From contig OZ007508.1 in the NCBI GenBank assembly GCA_963931865.1, forward strand, positions 11,530,781 to 11,594,780: a DNA stretch of 64,000 nt. Reading direction: 5' to 3'. The notes under the pieces are model-generated. The model saw only the letters and a program-made list of their open reading frames with translations. It had not been told where the DNA came from and did not search any database. The translations under genes were made by a program, and so were the position numbers. Below, piece after piece: positions 34,798 through 45,895 of the stretch. Numbering within the stretch: the first letter of the stretch is position 1; each line of letters begins with the position of its first letter. This DNA is from Axinella damicornis. Its lineage: Eukaryota > Porifera > Demospongiae > Axinellida > Axinellidae.

Positions 34798-35431
34798 GAA
34801 CTACATCAAGTCATATACTGAGACTAAACGAACCTTGATAGGGGCAGGTGAGGTGCTTAAAGTGTGTACTTCCTGCCGCGGACCAATATCCACGTCGGTA
34901 ATGCGTATTAAAGTAATAACTATTAGGCTGGCTTGAAGTTGCAGCACAGCAATATAGGAAACTGTTGTGACAGGTTCAGGTTACCTTTAAACTTTTCAGT
35001 AGTTGCAAAGCTATATACCATTATATTATACTACAATCCTTGATAATACTCCATGCGGCATGCATGACATTTACAAAGCAGACTGACCAACAAGGCTGTC
35101 TGTACATGGCTCTTGATATATTATACGTACAGTGTATGTGTTCATTCCCACACAAGTGTGCCATGCCCAAATAGGCCGAAACAGACTGACCAAGAAGGCT
35201 GTCCGTACATGGCTCTCGTTATTCCCACACAGCCCCCAACTCGTTGGAAACAGCTTCAAGATTCTACCCAACACTCATTTACAAAATAATGACCATGGTC
35301 ATTATTTGCATGGGGTGACAGAAGAGGCTGCTTTGAGAGTCCAAAACACCGACACACACCAAAGGTTTAAGACTGTCAATTGCATTGTTAATTATATGTA
35401 GCTATCAAGAATTTACAGCAACTTAGAATTA

Positions 35432-36040
35432 TTGTCTCTTTATTATACTACACAGGTGATTAATCTACCAGAGTTGAGCGATGCGCATTCGCAACCGGTT
35501 CCAACCTCAGAGCACATCATAGAAGAACACAGTCATGCAAAAACAATGGTGCATCCACTGACTGAGACATTTGATCGATACATTGTTGGCGACCGTTTTC
35601 ATGACAGCACCAAAACATCGGGTTACAAGCGAGAGAGTTGTAAGTTTCATAACATGAAGTTATGTCCTGAGCTGCTGCGGTTTCAATCTGTAACATCAGA
35701 AGTTATTAATTCCCGGATAAAATCAGTCAGACTGAAATCGAGCTCCCAACAAAACTTGACACACTACTTCTTTTACAATCGTCTGATGGACCATTGGCAC
35801 AGTATCGCCATTCTTTCAAAGCAACTAAAACACATGCAAAGCAAAGCAAAAGATGGAGAAATCATTGTCAGGGACAAGATACACAGATTCGTGTACACCT
35901 GCTCGAACTGCAGGGAGGACACACAAGTCTCTCCTGTTCTCAATCCTTGCCAATGGAATTCGAACAATGACTACATAGATACTATAGACATCCTATGGAT
36001 GCATGCAGACGTTTCATTGACAGTAGTGGTTATGTACTGA
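35432..36040 (+). pseudogene. Transposase-like ORF fragment (tentatively KDZ type)
   Basis: A 202-codon open frame contains RFHDSTKTSGYKRESCKFHN, then an INSRIKSVRLKSSSQQNLTH segment and FFYNRLMDHW, then a CSNCRED zinc-like pair. This arrangement is typical of C-terminal parts of large transposase-like proteins in sponge, cnidarian and fish genomes. The KDZ assignment is from memory of motif style and uncertain. The catalytic core is absent. Confidence 0.45.
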
Positions 36041-36431
36041 ATAAAACAACTGTAATTGAACCAATTAAGCGAGTGGGGCTGCAAGCATTCACACTGATGG
36101 AGCTGGAGATCAGTGAGGATTACCAGATATACTATTTAAACTTTCAGAACGGAGGAGGAGGTACAGGTACATGCAACAACACTCTTCTTGATCTTTTAGC
36201 GTGTTCGTATACAATCAAAGTATTTCTCATGTGCCACATGAATTACGTAATGCATGCATGCATGAGGATAGCATTGAGTAGCCAATGCATGATATAATAA
36301 ATAAGCATAGCTAGCTACATAATGTCAAGTTGAATACATCTCACAGTGTTACATCGCCTCCTTCCTCTTTGTTCACTGGGGGTGATGTGCGTTATTCACT
36401 CCACTCATGTTGCTGTGGCAAATCAGGGAGT

Positions 36432-36793
36432 TCATCCCAGGCCATGCACAGTAGTCACCATCAGGGAGATAACGTCGGCCTGAGCACTGCTGTAGACATC
36501 TCGGGACTTGTCCAGGGCCTTTTCAATTGGCAATAAAAACCCGCAGCACACTTGCACACTGGTGTCTGGTGCACTTGGATAGAGGAACACCTTCACTGCA
36601 GTGACATTGGGATGGTTCTGCTGAGCCGGTAATCCAGTAAAGTCCATGCCATGGCTCTGCCTCTTCGTGTGGGAGCCGCATCACCCACCCAATCTCTCCT
36701 AACTGGTAATCCACGGGCTTTGACTTCAGTTCTTGCCATACTGCCTCTTGTAACGTTTCTGGGCAGCACGAACATTGGAGACAACAAGCTCAC
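36432..36793 (-). pseudogene. Ty3/gypsy integrase C-terminal remnant
   Basis: Minus-strand frames combine GEIGWVMRLPHEEAEPWHGLY with TAVKVFLYPSAP in a neighbouring frame, resembling the GDWVxVRFPHEE..RPWHGPYRI..VKVYFP tail of integrases. Several frame breaks occur and no other retroelement domains adjoin it. Confidence 0.55.
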
Positions 36794-36903
36794 GCCAGAT
36801 CAGGCTTCCCGATAATTGTCCGTGGGATCCATGAACTCTGGGGGCAACAGTGCTGCTTCAGTTGGTGATCTGAGTTGCACTCTGAACGGCAGGAAAGAAC
36901 CAG

Positions 36904-38540
36904 GTGTTTCCAGTCGAAGATCAACCAGGCCCACTGTATCTGCTTGCCACTGACTCTGAGCTCAGGCGTTTGCTAATGGAGCTCACAGGAGAACTCCTAG
37001 AAAGTGGCAACCTATGCAAAATCAGAGCAGCAAGAAAGGTCGGTATCAATATCGGTCCGGACAATGAGCAGGTTTGGGTTTTCTCTCCTAATTCTGTGGT
37101 CAGCACAGATGGGAGGCGATACGTCTCCAGTGATGTGGCTTGAAAAACCAATGAACACCACCAACATCCTGATCAATGGTTCTCTCTCCTGTTCGATCGA
37201 AACACCACTAGACAATGGTGAAGCCTTCAGAGATCTCTGCTATGAGATTCAATGCTTCATGCCAGAAAATGTCCTACCCACCCTAGCAACCATGTCCGCC
37301 TGTGTTACGGCAGCCAGCTACCAGCAAGTGATTGCAAGCTGTGGCTGTACTGGTGTACCACTCCTTTATGGTGTCCCAGGAAGCTGCAAATCAGAAGCCC
37401 TGAAGTGTGGGCTTGCTCTATTCGGGGCGCAAAAGAGCCATCCGTACAATTCCCAGACAACACCGTCATTCCTGTTTCAAGTGCTGACCCAGACGACTAT
37501 TCCAATTGGAATAGACGATATAAGTGAAAAGGCGCAAGAAACGTGGGAGGAGCTCGTAGTAGATCTGTACAACAACATACCATGTGGCACTCGATCGTAC
37601 CAGATTGAAAACTTCAGTGGAATGCCAGTGCTCACGTTCAATTGGAGGTTTGGAAGTAACCAGCAGCGGGCGTACACATGCCTCATCCCTATCACTTTCT
37701 GTGAACACACATATGAGCCGGATACCACAAAGCACTATATGAAGCTTGACCAGGCTCGCCAAAGAGTTGCAAGATCGGTGGAGAAGATCATTCACATTTG
37801 TACCACTTTTGGAACAGAGGAAGCGAAACAACGACATTTTCCCACAAGTCAGCCAGATCTTTTGCAACTCCCATGTTCGCTTCAAGACCACTTTCACAGC
37901 CTTCACATACTTCTTCTTGGAGGTATGCGGTGTATAAGCCTAGTTAATGTTATACAGCATATGGTATTGGTTTTACCTACAGCTGGCAAATCTCTGTGGT
38001 GACCTTGTCACTGAGGATCAGTGCTGGGATTACCTTGCAACCCATGTGGCTCCACTGACCATCTCTCAGAAGGATTTGGGACTGCAAGTCCCTCCAGTTG
38101 AAGTGGGAGTGATGCAGCACTTCCTTGAGGAGGTTGCAACACGTGCCTCTTCAATTGCACGACACAAGGTAAGTACAAAAGAACTGTTTCATGCTGTTAC
38201 CATCTATAGTAATTAATAATCAAACCAGCTGCTTCAGAGTGTTGCAGTGGACCTTGAAACCCGCACACGCCTGGGACTGTGCACTGCTGTGTGTGTGAAA
38301 GATGTTCTGGTACTTCTTTTTGAAGATGGCATGGGCCAACATTCACTCACCAAATCCAAAATTGAGGCTGAGATGCTGAGCAGTTCGTACTGCAGCAGGT
38401 CTCGGCAAAAGTTCCTAGATCCCAAGTCTACAGACAATACCATCAGTGAGGGGTGTGGGTGGGAACCAGACCACACAGCGCTGCATCATCATTCAGCAGT
38501 CAAAGCTTGGCGAAGACCAGATCAGCTTGATATGTCAAGG
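36904..38540 (+). pseudogene. Decayed P-loop ATPase gene, three exons with 60-bp introns
   Basis: Exon 1 (to 37922) encodes a Walker A motif GVPGSCKSEA (37370-37399), then IPIGIDDISEKAQETWEELV, a possible Walker B/sensor part. GT-AG introns of 60 bp at 37923-37982 and 38169-38228 keep phase 0 (FFLE then LANLCG; IARHK then LLQSVAV). Frame changes at about 37135, 37820 and 38440 break it. The organisation suggests an AAA/SF3-like or mobile-element-derived ATPase, but I do not recognise the family with certainty. It sits in the large PORCN intron on the opposite strand. Confidence 0.55.
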
Positions 38541-38767
38541 TATTATGCATGTGTCCACCGCCAATAATACATGGAAGCATCCGTTTCCGTGTATCATTGT
38601 CAATGCTATTGTTCACGGGTTAGTTAGCTATACGATCCAATGCAGTAGCTAGTACGTTGCCTGATTGCGTGGTGCAAGTTGACTATTATTCTTGCATGAT
38701 AACTAGATTTCTCAGCCTCAGCAAGGTATATACCTCCAATTCTATAATTGTGTTCTTGGATTCTCCA

Positions 38768-38936
38768 GCACTTAATGAACAAGAACAACCTATGGATGAA
38801 GATGATCAGCTGCAGAATGAAGGCACATTTACAAGTGCTACATGTAGCTCACAGCTGTCCCATCCAACTGTCCCTGATACAGACTCGGCAAGCAAAAGGC
38901 CTAGAGTGAAAGCATACTACATGTACAAACAAGGTC
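38768..38936 (+). CDS. Possible last exon of the P-loop gene (acidic tail)
   Basis: It is preceded by a strong acceptor (GTGTTCTTGGATTCTCCAG). The open frame reads NEQEQPMDEDDQLQNE then a Ser/Thr-rich part and SKRPRVKA, a basic nuclear-localisation-like motif. Its position and strand suit the 3' end of the gene at 36904-38540. The 38541-38767 gap was not resolved. Confidence 0.35.
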
Positions 38937-39152
38937 TACAGTATTATTATTATCCCATTGTCCCATATTCATAATATACATATGAAAACAATATTACCAT
39001 TCTCCTATTTCGTGTCATCACACCATGCATCCAACTTTACAGTTATTACTGTGATTTGATGGTGGTCAGGAGATTGAATTGGTACCATTGCATGCAGAGA
39101 GAGCTACATTCGTACAGACATCATTAATTGCTGGTTACACCTGTACAACATA

Positions 39153-39912
39153 CAGGGTTTCATACAGAGGATTCCCCCCCCCCCCCCCAAAAAAAAACAG
39201 AAGACAATAATATTATATTAAACTGGTTGGACATGCAGCAGTATAAGCAGTGGCGGATCTAAGGGGGGGGGGGGGGGGGGGGGGGGTGGGCACCGGGGGC
39301 CGGTGCCCCCCCTTTTGCTTCTTCATCACTTTATTTTCCTCCTTACTAACTTGCTGCCGCTACGTTGCAACTCCTGGCCTGGCCTCCTCAGCTCACAATA
39401 TCATGCGTTGCCTGAAACCGAACTGCTTGGGAACAAGACCACCATCTAGTATACCCCTCCGTGTACGTACGTATTACGTTCGTGAGCGAAATTTGAGCAT
39501 GGAAGAAGCTCATGGCGGCCCTGGGACCTGCAATCCTCGTACATCTGGAACTTGCAGTGCAAAGCGTGAAGGTGCCACGAGAGCCCATCCTGAGAAGTGA
39601 AAAATGAAGGCGAAAAAAATTTCCACGCTTCGCGCGGACTGATCAACACTACGCGCCTCTATGCACTACCTCCGGCAGCGTTTAATATATGGTGCCCCCC
39701 CTTTCATAAATCCTGTATCCGCCCCTGATAAGTAGTGAGGCAGGTAGTCTAATACGTACCCAGATCTGAACATGTCAAAACATGCCAGTTGGTCACAACC
39801 CTGTGTATGATATGACGTGCCGAGGGAATGGGAGGGGGTGGGGCTTGCATGGGTTGCCATGTGTCCCCCCCCCCCCCCCCCCCCCCAGCAAAAAATCCTG
39901 TATGAAACCCTG
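39153..39912. mobile_element. CAGGGTTTCATACAG element, hAT-like ends
   Basis: CAGGGTTTCATACAG..GATTCCCCCC at the left pairs with GGGGG..AATCCTGTATGAAACCCTG (reverse complement) at the right. The right end finishes at 39912. Both ends abut long C/G runs. The five bases ACATA flank both sides, too short for a convincing duplication. A second element (39249-39727) is nested inside. Confidence 0.65.
39249..39727. mobile_element. GGCGGAT...ATCCGCC MITE
   Basis: GTGGCGGATCTAAGGGGGG at the left and CCCCCCTTTCATAAATCCTGTATCCGCC at the right are imperfect inverted ends. The interior (TGCTGCCGCTACGTTGCAAC, GGAACTTGCAGTGCAAAGC) matches 63484-63912 in reverse orientation and, in part, 44857-45110. Confidence 0.75.
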
Positions 39913-40039
39913 ACATATCGCCACTACTGCAGATAAATCATCCATGCATATCATATTTATGCGTTCAGGATGCATACATTGAGAGTCACTGGGCAGACTT
40001 GACTGAGTTGGCAGATATGGCCAAATTGACAGACTTAAC

Positions 40040-40522
40040 GATGTTGACAAGTGTTGTCACTGTTGACGGAGTTGATGTTGTTGACGGAGTGGGCAGAGTT
40101 GTCAGAGTCGACAGAGTTGACGGAGTTGACAGAGTTGGTGGAGTTGACAGAGTTGGCAGAGGTGACGGAGTTGACAGAGTTGGTGGAGTTGACGGAGTTG
40201 GTGGAGTTGACAGAGCTGACGGAGTTGACAGAGTTGGTGGAGTTGACAGAGTTGGCGGAGTTGACAGAGTTGGCGGAGTTGATGGAGTTGGCGGAGTTGA
40301 CGGAGTTGGCGGAGTTGACGGAGTTGGCGGAGTTGACGGAGTTGGCAGAGTTGCCGGAGTTGTCACTGTTGACAGAGTTGCCGCAGTTGTTGCTGTTGCC
40401 GCAGTTGTCAGAGTTGCCGCAGTTGTCAGAGTTGCTGCAGTTGTCAAGAGTTGCCGCAGTTGTCGCTGTTGCCGCAGTTGTCAGAGTTGCCGCAGTTGTC
40501 GCTGTTGACCAAGTTGCTGACA
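40040..40522. repeat. Minisatellite (GTTGACAGAGTTGGCGGA)n
   Basis: Units of 9, 12 and 15 bp built on GAGTTGAC(A/G)GAGTTGG repeat for about 480 bp, grading into GTTGCCGCAGTTGTC at the right. The motif is the reverse complement of the 34293-34797 array. The long open frames on both strands are low-complexity artefacts. Confidence 0.9.
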
Positions 40523-41078
40523 ATTCACTATTCACTAATTTGTACACGTGATCCAACCAATCAAATCCTTGTTTTGAAATATGGTCATATGACCACATTT
40601 TGGACGATTTAGCCAATCACAACCACAAGAGGGTGCACCACTCGATACGACGACCTGAGAACACAACAGGCAGCCTATTCTCATCACTAGTCCCTTATGC
40701 CCAGGCTTTTACTGCACCTCCTATTGATCACTGCTTGCAGTACATGTATGCAAAAATTGTAGGTGTAGGCAGGGAGTGGGGTGGGGAAGGGGGGGGGGAT
40801 CTTGGATTCTGCTTGAAAATGTCATGCTCTCCCCACTCTGAGAAGTTTAAGCTCAATGATATGCCTGCCTCGAAACTTCACGATTAGTATGTCCATGCAA
40901 TCCCTTCTACCAGCTCACTGCCTGTAATATCTCTGGGACTAGTCAGCAAGGGGACGGGAGGGACTAGAAATACACTGTCATTCACATCCCACCATAGTGG
41001 TGGTCATGCATATCAATACATCTGCAGCTCAGGATGCGAATGAGGTTAAAAGCATTGGTACATCTGCAGTACATGTAC

Positions 41079-41207
41079 CATGTGAGTGATCCGTCGGACA
41101 GGGACTGGTACCCAATGCCGGCTGCCAGCGTGCAGCACTCGGAGAGGAGACTGACAAAGTAGTGGCTGTACCGGAAAGAGGTAGCTGCGGAGTATGCTGC
41201 AAACCAC
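41079..41207 (-). CDS. PORCN: PORCN, exon A
   Basis: A 129-nt exon runs from a CACATCAG acceptor to a GTACAT donor. It encodes [20 protein letters not shown] then [10 protein letters not shown], aligning with [29 protein letters not shown] of vertebrate PORCN (an MBOAT core segment). The N-terminal half of the protein should lie upstream. Instead a minisatellite and the eRF1 fragment follow within 40-500 bp. Confidence 0.85.
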
Positions 41208-41234
41208 CTGATGTGAGTGTGTGGGATGTGTGTG

Positions 41235-41690
41235 TGGGTAGTGGGACAGTACATTTGTACGTGGGATGGTGTGAAGTTGTGTGTGGGTAGGTGGAAAGTG
41301 GGATGGCATGAAATTGTGTGTGGGTAGGTGGAAAGTGGTGTGAAGTTGTGTGTGGGTAGGTGGAAAGTGGGATCGGATGGTGTGAAGTTGTGAGTGGGTA
41401 GGTGGACAATGGGATCAGATGGTGTGAAGTTGTGTGTGGGTAGGTGGACAGTGGGATGGCGTGAAGTTGTGTGTGGGTAGGTGGACAGTGGGATGGTGTG
41501 AAGTTGTGTGTGGGTAGGTGGACAGTGGGATGGCGTGAAGTTGTGTGTGGGTAGGTGGACAGTGGGATGGTGTGAAGTTGTGTGTGGGTAGGTGGACAGT
41601 GGGATGGCGTGAAGTTGTGTGTGGGTAGGTGTAAAGTGGGATGGTGTGAAGTTGTGTGTGGGTAGGTGGACAGTGGGATGGTGTGAAGTT
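41235..41690. repeat. 37-bp minisatellite
   Basis: The unit GTGAAGTTGTGTGTGGGTAGGTGGACAGTGGGATGGT repeats about 12 times with minor variation (for example 41461 to 41498 is exactly 37 bp). The first unit abuts and overlaps in similarity the end of the eRF1 homology, so the array may have grown from the break itself. Confidence 0.9.
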
Positions 41691-41691
41691 G

Positions 41692-42075
41692 TGTGTTGAT
41701 TGGTTTGAAGGGCTCAAAGTCGATGTTCACTTTCTTCTCCTTGCCTTCATCAGTGACAATCGTACCACAGTAGATCACCAGGCCATTGTGCGGTACCTTT
41801 GAGTACAGCTTCAACCGCTGCTGTACAGATGTGATGGCCCCTAGTACTGAGAGTCTGTTTACGCGACTCTTGATGTTTGAGGCAGTACCAAACTCGTCAG
41901 CCAACATCTTGGACACTTGAGAGATCTGGTCTTTCGGCGGTATGATGAGGGAAATCATGCTCGTACCGTTGCCCCTAGCAGCCTCCAAGCTCTTAATCAG
42001 TTTCTTGACCTTCCACATTTGAACATTGCGGTCAGCTGCCTCATCCGCCGACCCCGCGGCAGCTGCTGTTGCCAT
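41692..42075 (-). CDS. ETF1: eRF1 (translation release factor 1), N-terminal 128 codons only
   Basis: The frame starts at an ATG (42073-42075) seven bases after a CACCACAG acceptor, which implies a 5'UTR intron. It encodes a short Ala-rich start, then [20 protein letters not shown], then the stop-codon-recognition NIKS motif and FEPFKPINT, nearly identical to human eRF1. Homology ends just before the YxCxxxF motif. The GGQ domain and C-terminal domain are absent, and no usable donor is seen before the 37-bp repeat. The frame runs on through the repeat (367 codons in all) without homology. It is probably a truncated copy or a rearranged gene 5' end. Confidence 0.88.
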
Positions 42076-42174
42076 TTCAACCCTGTGGTGAGAAATTAAG
42101 AAGGACAAACGTGAGGGAGAATCAAGTAACAAAATAAATTACACATTGAGTGTGTGAGGAGGGTGGAGGGGGGA

Positions 42175-42342
42175 TAGCCTCGTTCCCAGGCCCTCTCCTC
42201 AAAATACACGGGGAGGAGAGAGCCTGGTAACATTTGCAAGAAAAGCTGTCAACTTCCGGCGCGCCATCATCCATGTGATAAACATAGGACACTCCTACTT
42301 TTGTGGTAAATATCGTGTGAGTTACAAATCAGTCATCAGTGT
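42175..42342. mobile_element. Truncated copy of the 46430-47041 MITE
   Basis: TAGCCTCGTTCCCAGGCCCTCTCCTC... to GTGAGTTACAAATCAGTCA matches the left 150 bp of the complete element. It stops where the GC-hairpin repeat begins, so the latter may have inserted into it. Confidence 0.75.
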
Positions 42343-42560
42343 CATTACCCCGCGCGCGCATGCGCGAAGCGGGGTTAAGCAATCGGTTTTGTCTGTCAGT
42401 CAGTCAGTCAGTCAGTCAGTCAGTCAGTCGTCTGTCAGGTGGAAAAAATTGAAATCTCGCCACATAGACCCTCAAAAACCATCAAAATGGAGTCAAACAA
42501 TAACAAATAGCAAAAAACTGCTCTATGTGTACCTGACTGAAGTCAAGGCGCTCCGTTTCG
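42343..42560. repeat. Second copy of the GC-hairpin/(GTCA)n element
   Basis: ACCCCGCGCGCGCATGCGCGAAGCGGGGT, then GTCTGTCAGTCAGTCAG, then AATCTCGCCACATAGACCC follow the same order as at 16961. The tetranucleotide run is longer here. Confidence 0.75.
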
Positions 42561-43153
42561 CTGTATTTCGGCTATTTCCTACTTTTCATAACTATTCATA
42601 ACATTGGCTCCACCTCTTCGTGACTTCAAGAACAGGACACGCAGTGCATTTTGGAAACTTCATGCTTCGAGATGACCGCTAGGAAACAGTGCTTTCTCAC
42701 GATCTATGTACTTCACAGACATCATGGCTATTGTTTCGGCTGTTTTTTCCAGCTATTTCCTATTATTCGTAACATTTGGCCCCACCTCTCCAGCTTCACA
42801 ATATAGTATATACGGTAAGCGGTCACTCCCACACCTTGGATATGGCCATACACGAACACAGTATATGCGATAGCAGCCCTGTTCGCCGTTGCGCATAGGC
42901 AGAGATGTCACGTCGATTGTAGCTGCACTGCATGCATCCTGGCCTGATGTTCAGCGCGGGGTATGTGTTCTATGAACACCTCTAGTTCCCAGGCAGCGTT
43001 TGACTCACAGTTGAAAGCTATACCGCAGGAAGTTAATTCGACAGCTTCAGCAAGACCGCATAGCGTCCAATCGCGCCTTCTCACTAGTCCGCCTTCTGGA
43101 CCTACCGGTGTTCCGTATACAGAATACCATTGTAGGACCCAGTGGAAGTCTTT

Positions 43154-43307
43154 GCTGTAAGCGCTTGTCTGCCCTGGTTCACTCGAGCTCTTACGATTTG
43201 AATTTAGCATTTGCGTGACTTCCGGTGTTTGCTGTAAGCGCTTGTCTGCCCTGGTTCACTCGAGCTCTTACGATTTGAATTTAGCATTCGCGTGACTTCC
43301 GGTGTTT
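43154..43307. repeat. Two tandem 77-bp copies
   Basis: GCTGTAAGCGCTTGTCTGCC to CGTGACTTCCGGTGTTT is repeated exactly once at 77-bp spacing, with a single T/C difference. This is a recent local duplication. Confidence 0.95.
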
Positions 43308-43635
43308 CATTCTGGCCTAAAAATTGCAAGGACTCCGGAAACCTCTGTAAACTGAAAATTTGGACCCTCTCCAAGGCCCCACCCACACTCAGACCACATC
43401 ATCAATACACACACTCTGCAGGCCAAAAACCTGCGTATGGATTTACCATGTGTTCTCCTCAGCTGCAGGCAAACAGATTAACCCTAAGCACCTCACTAAA
43501 AGGGTATTCAATATAGTGAAGTGGCACCAACACTCCTGGTAGGGCTAAGCAAACTCAAAGAATACTCATGCCTTGCATCAGGGATACTACAGTGGACTCA
43601 GATGTGGAGGAGGAAGGGTCTGGGCACGTGCCTGC

Positions 43636-43750
43636 CATACTATAATTGGTCCCCCCGGACTGTCCACGGCAGAATAATTGGTCCCCCTTGGGACCATCCA
43701 TGGTGCTGTAAGCAGTCCCCCCTTGCCGTAATTGGTCCCACTAGTTGTTC
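43636..43750. repeat. GGTCCCCC/TCCACGG dispersed repeat
   Basis: Repeated AATTGGTCCCCC and ACTGTCCACGGCAGAATAATTGG segments occur here and, in reverse orientation, at 59160-59305 (GGGGGGACTAATTATTCTACCGTGGACAGT). No clear ends. Confidence 0.5.
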
Positions 43751-44230
43751 ACTAGCCCAAGTCACAGATATTCACTGGAGGGTCAACTATGAAGCGAGGA
43801 AGCATGAACAGACACGAATGAAGAGTCTGCACCGTCCATCAGGAGGCCATGTAGTCCAAGTTATAGTATCAGGAGCCCATAACGCTCCTGATCGTATTTA
43901 TAAGTCACGCATGCATGATAGCTACTCGTACTTGTTCCCACACGGTTTAGCTCAGAGTATGCAACCAAGATAATACACTTATACATTAAGCTGCAAAACC
44001 ATTCTTTCATAGTCTGTGTAGCCTCTATAATATACTGATCTTTGTTGGAGGTTGGTATTCGTCACTTAATCTCGTTGTCAGACCCAAACGACCGCCCAAT
44101 GTGGATCATTTGGTATATCACTCATGGGGAAGGAGGGCCTGATTTCTTCTCAACTTGAACAGCCAAGCTGGACAACCTTACCTGTACGTAACCCGCCAAG
44201 CGCTCGTCACAGATCATGCATCTATGGGTG

Positions 44231-44838
44231 GCAGGGTTTCATTTAGAAATTTTCCCAAGAGGGGGAGAAATTAAGGTTCAATGAACTTTGGGGGGGCATA
44301 AGTGGCATGTGTTACTACACTTTACAGGGGGGGTCTGGGGGGCCTCCCCCAGGAAAATTTTGGAATTTAGATCCTCTGAGATTGATTCTGACACAATTTA
44401 GGGTCAAAATTCACAATCAAAACACATGTACACATACAGTATGAAAGTAGCTGCTGTTTGACAGGACCTTGCTTATTTATTTTCATGACACTTACAAAAG
44501 GGAATGGGGGGAGGGAGGGAAGGGACAAAGGTGGGATGTGTTACTAAAGGGGGGTCTGGGGGTCCTCCCCCAGAAAAAAAATTGGAATTTAGATCCTCTG
44601 AGATTGATTCTGATGCAATTTGAGGGGCAAAAATCACATTTTATTACTAACCATAAACAGACCTACATATGCACGTTACAAGAACTGTAATCTGAATGGC
44701 TTGTGCCATTGCCTATTTCATTTCACAGTACTGTATAATAGGGAATGTGAAAATGCCAAGGGGGGGCAAAGAGATTCCAAGGGGGGGCGAATGCCCCCCC
44801 CCCCCCCCCCCCCCGCCCCCCCCTAAATGAAACCCTGC
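44231..44838. mobile_element. CAGGGTTTCATTTAG element, hAT-like
   Basis: Terminal CAGGGTTTCATTTAG and CTAAATGAAACCCTG enclose 608 bp. Two direct internal copies of about 110 bp (GTGTTACTA..GGGGGGTCTGGGGG.CCTCCCCCAG..GATCCTCTGAGATTGATTCTGA) lie at about 44310 and 44530. No matching flanking 8-mers, so the duplication may have decayed. Confidence 0.75.
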
Positions 44839-44856
44839 AAGAGCCGGTGGAAGCAA

Positions 44857-45110
44857 TTTGGGATTGGTAGGGCAAAATGTTCACTGCTGAAGGCAGTGTG
44901 TAGAGGCGCATAGCGTGATCTGTATTCCGCGCGAAGCGCAAAAAAAAAATTTCAGGGTCATTTTTCAGCTGCCTGGATGGGCTTTCGTAGCACCTTCGTG
45001 CTTTGCACTGCACTGCCACTGCTCTCTAGTTTCCGTGCAATCCGTGACCATCTCACTCTCGACGTGGAAAGGAAATGTACGCTGCGCTGCTGTTATTTCA
45101 CTTCCTCCTG
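44857..45110. repeat. Partial copy of the GGCGGAT MITE
   Basis: GGCAGTGTGTAGAGGCGCATAGCGTGATC, CGCGCGAAGCGC and GGCTTTCGTAGCACCTTCGTGCTTTGCACTGCA match 63500-63640. The terminal ends are missing. Confidence 0.6.
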
Positions 45111-45895
45111 GCTCCACCCCTTTCTAAATCGCCGCCACGTAGTTAGCACGAACCAGTTTGTTGTTCGCAAAGTTAACCATCGTATATTGTACTCAACAAG
45201 CGCCCGGATAATGTGTCCTCCAGACACTTCAAGTTTTGCTTCAATGCAACTGGACTCGTAAACAGACTTTCTCTCAAGCCTGGTCCCCAGTACGTTGCTA
45301 TGTATCCATGGAGGAGGACGCTCAGTGCCGCCTGACATGATGTTGGCAAGTATACTGCAGCTTGTCAAAACATTGGTCCGGCAGTTGCCGGGTCTGCCGG
45401 ACCTGTTCCGCCGCCCCTGCTGCCCAAACACTAACGATCAGAATGATGAAACAAATGAATTCAGCAGACTGTGCATGGTGACCTGTCCATTATTTGCTTA
45501 TGCTTACAACATTTGTAGTGGGAACAATCCATGTGAGATCGTTTATGATTACACATCCATCAGTTGCTTGGAGAATTGGCAGTTCTCACACTATCCTGTA
45601 TTGCATGGGAAGTAGGGTACCACAGCTGCATGTGTATGTTTGTTTGATCAAATCTCCGCCTTAACATGTAGTGCGTATAAGTGTTTGACCTGGTTGTGGC
45701 TAATTGAGTCGTACATGTTCCTTCTCTCTTCAGAGGAAGCCCTGCCTGGTGGAGGATGCCCTGCCTGGTGGAGGACGCCACCAAGATCACCTGCTGGTGG
45801 CTGAATAGCTATATAGGTAAGTGGATGTGTGGGTGTGTGGGATGAGAGTGTGTGGGGTGTGGGGTGTGGGTGAGGGTGGGTATGCAGAGGGAGAG

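Noticed and set aside
39986..40616. Long overlapping ORFs (153-193 codons) rich in Asn/Ser/Val or Thr/Leu/Glu
   Set aside because: Low-complexity translations of a minisatellite in several frames on both strands. The same holds for 34293-34821.
41415..41717. 100-codon His/Thr/Pro-rich ORF
   Set aside because: Translation of the 37-bp minisatellite; no independent support.
44231..44838. 8-bp target duplication for the CAGGGTTTCATTTAG element
   Set aside because: The 8-mers on the two sides do not match; element status rests on the inverted ends only.
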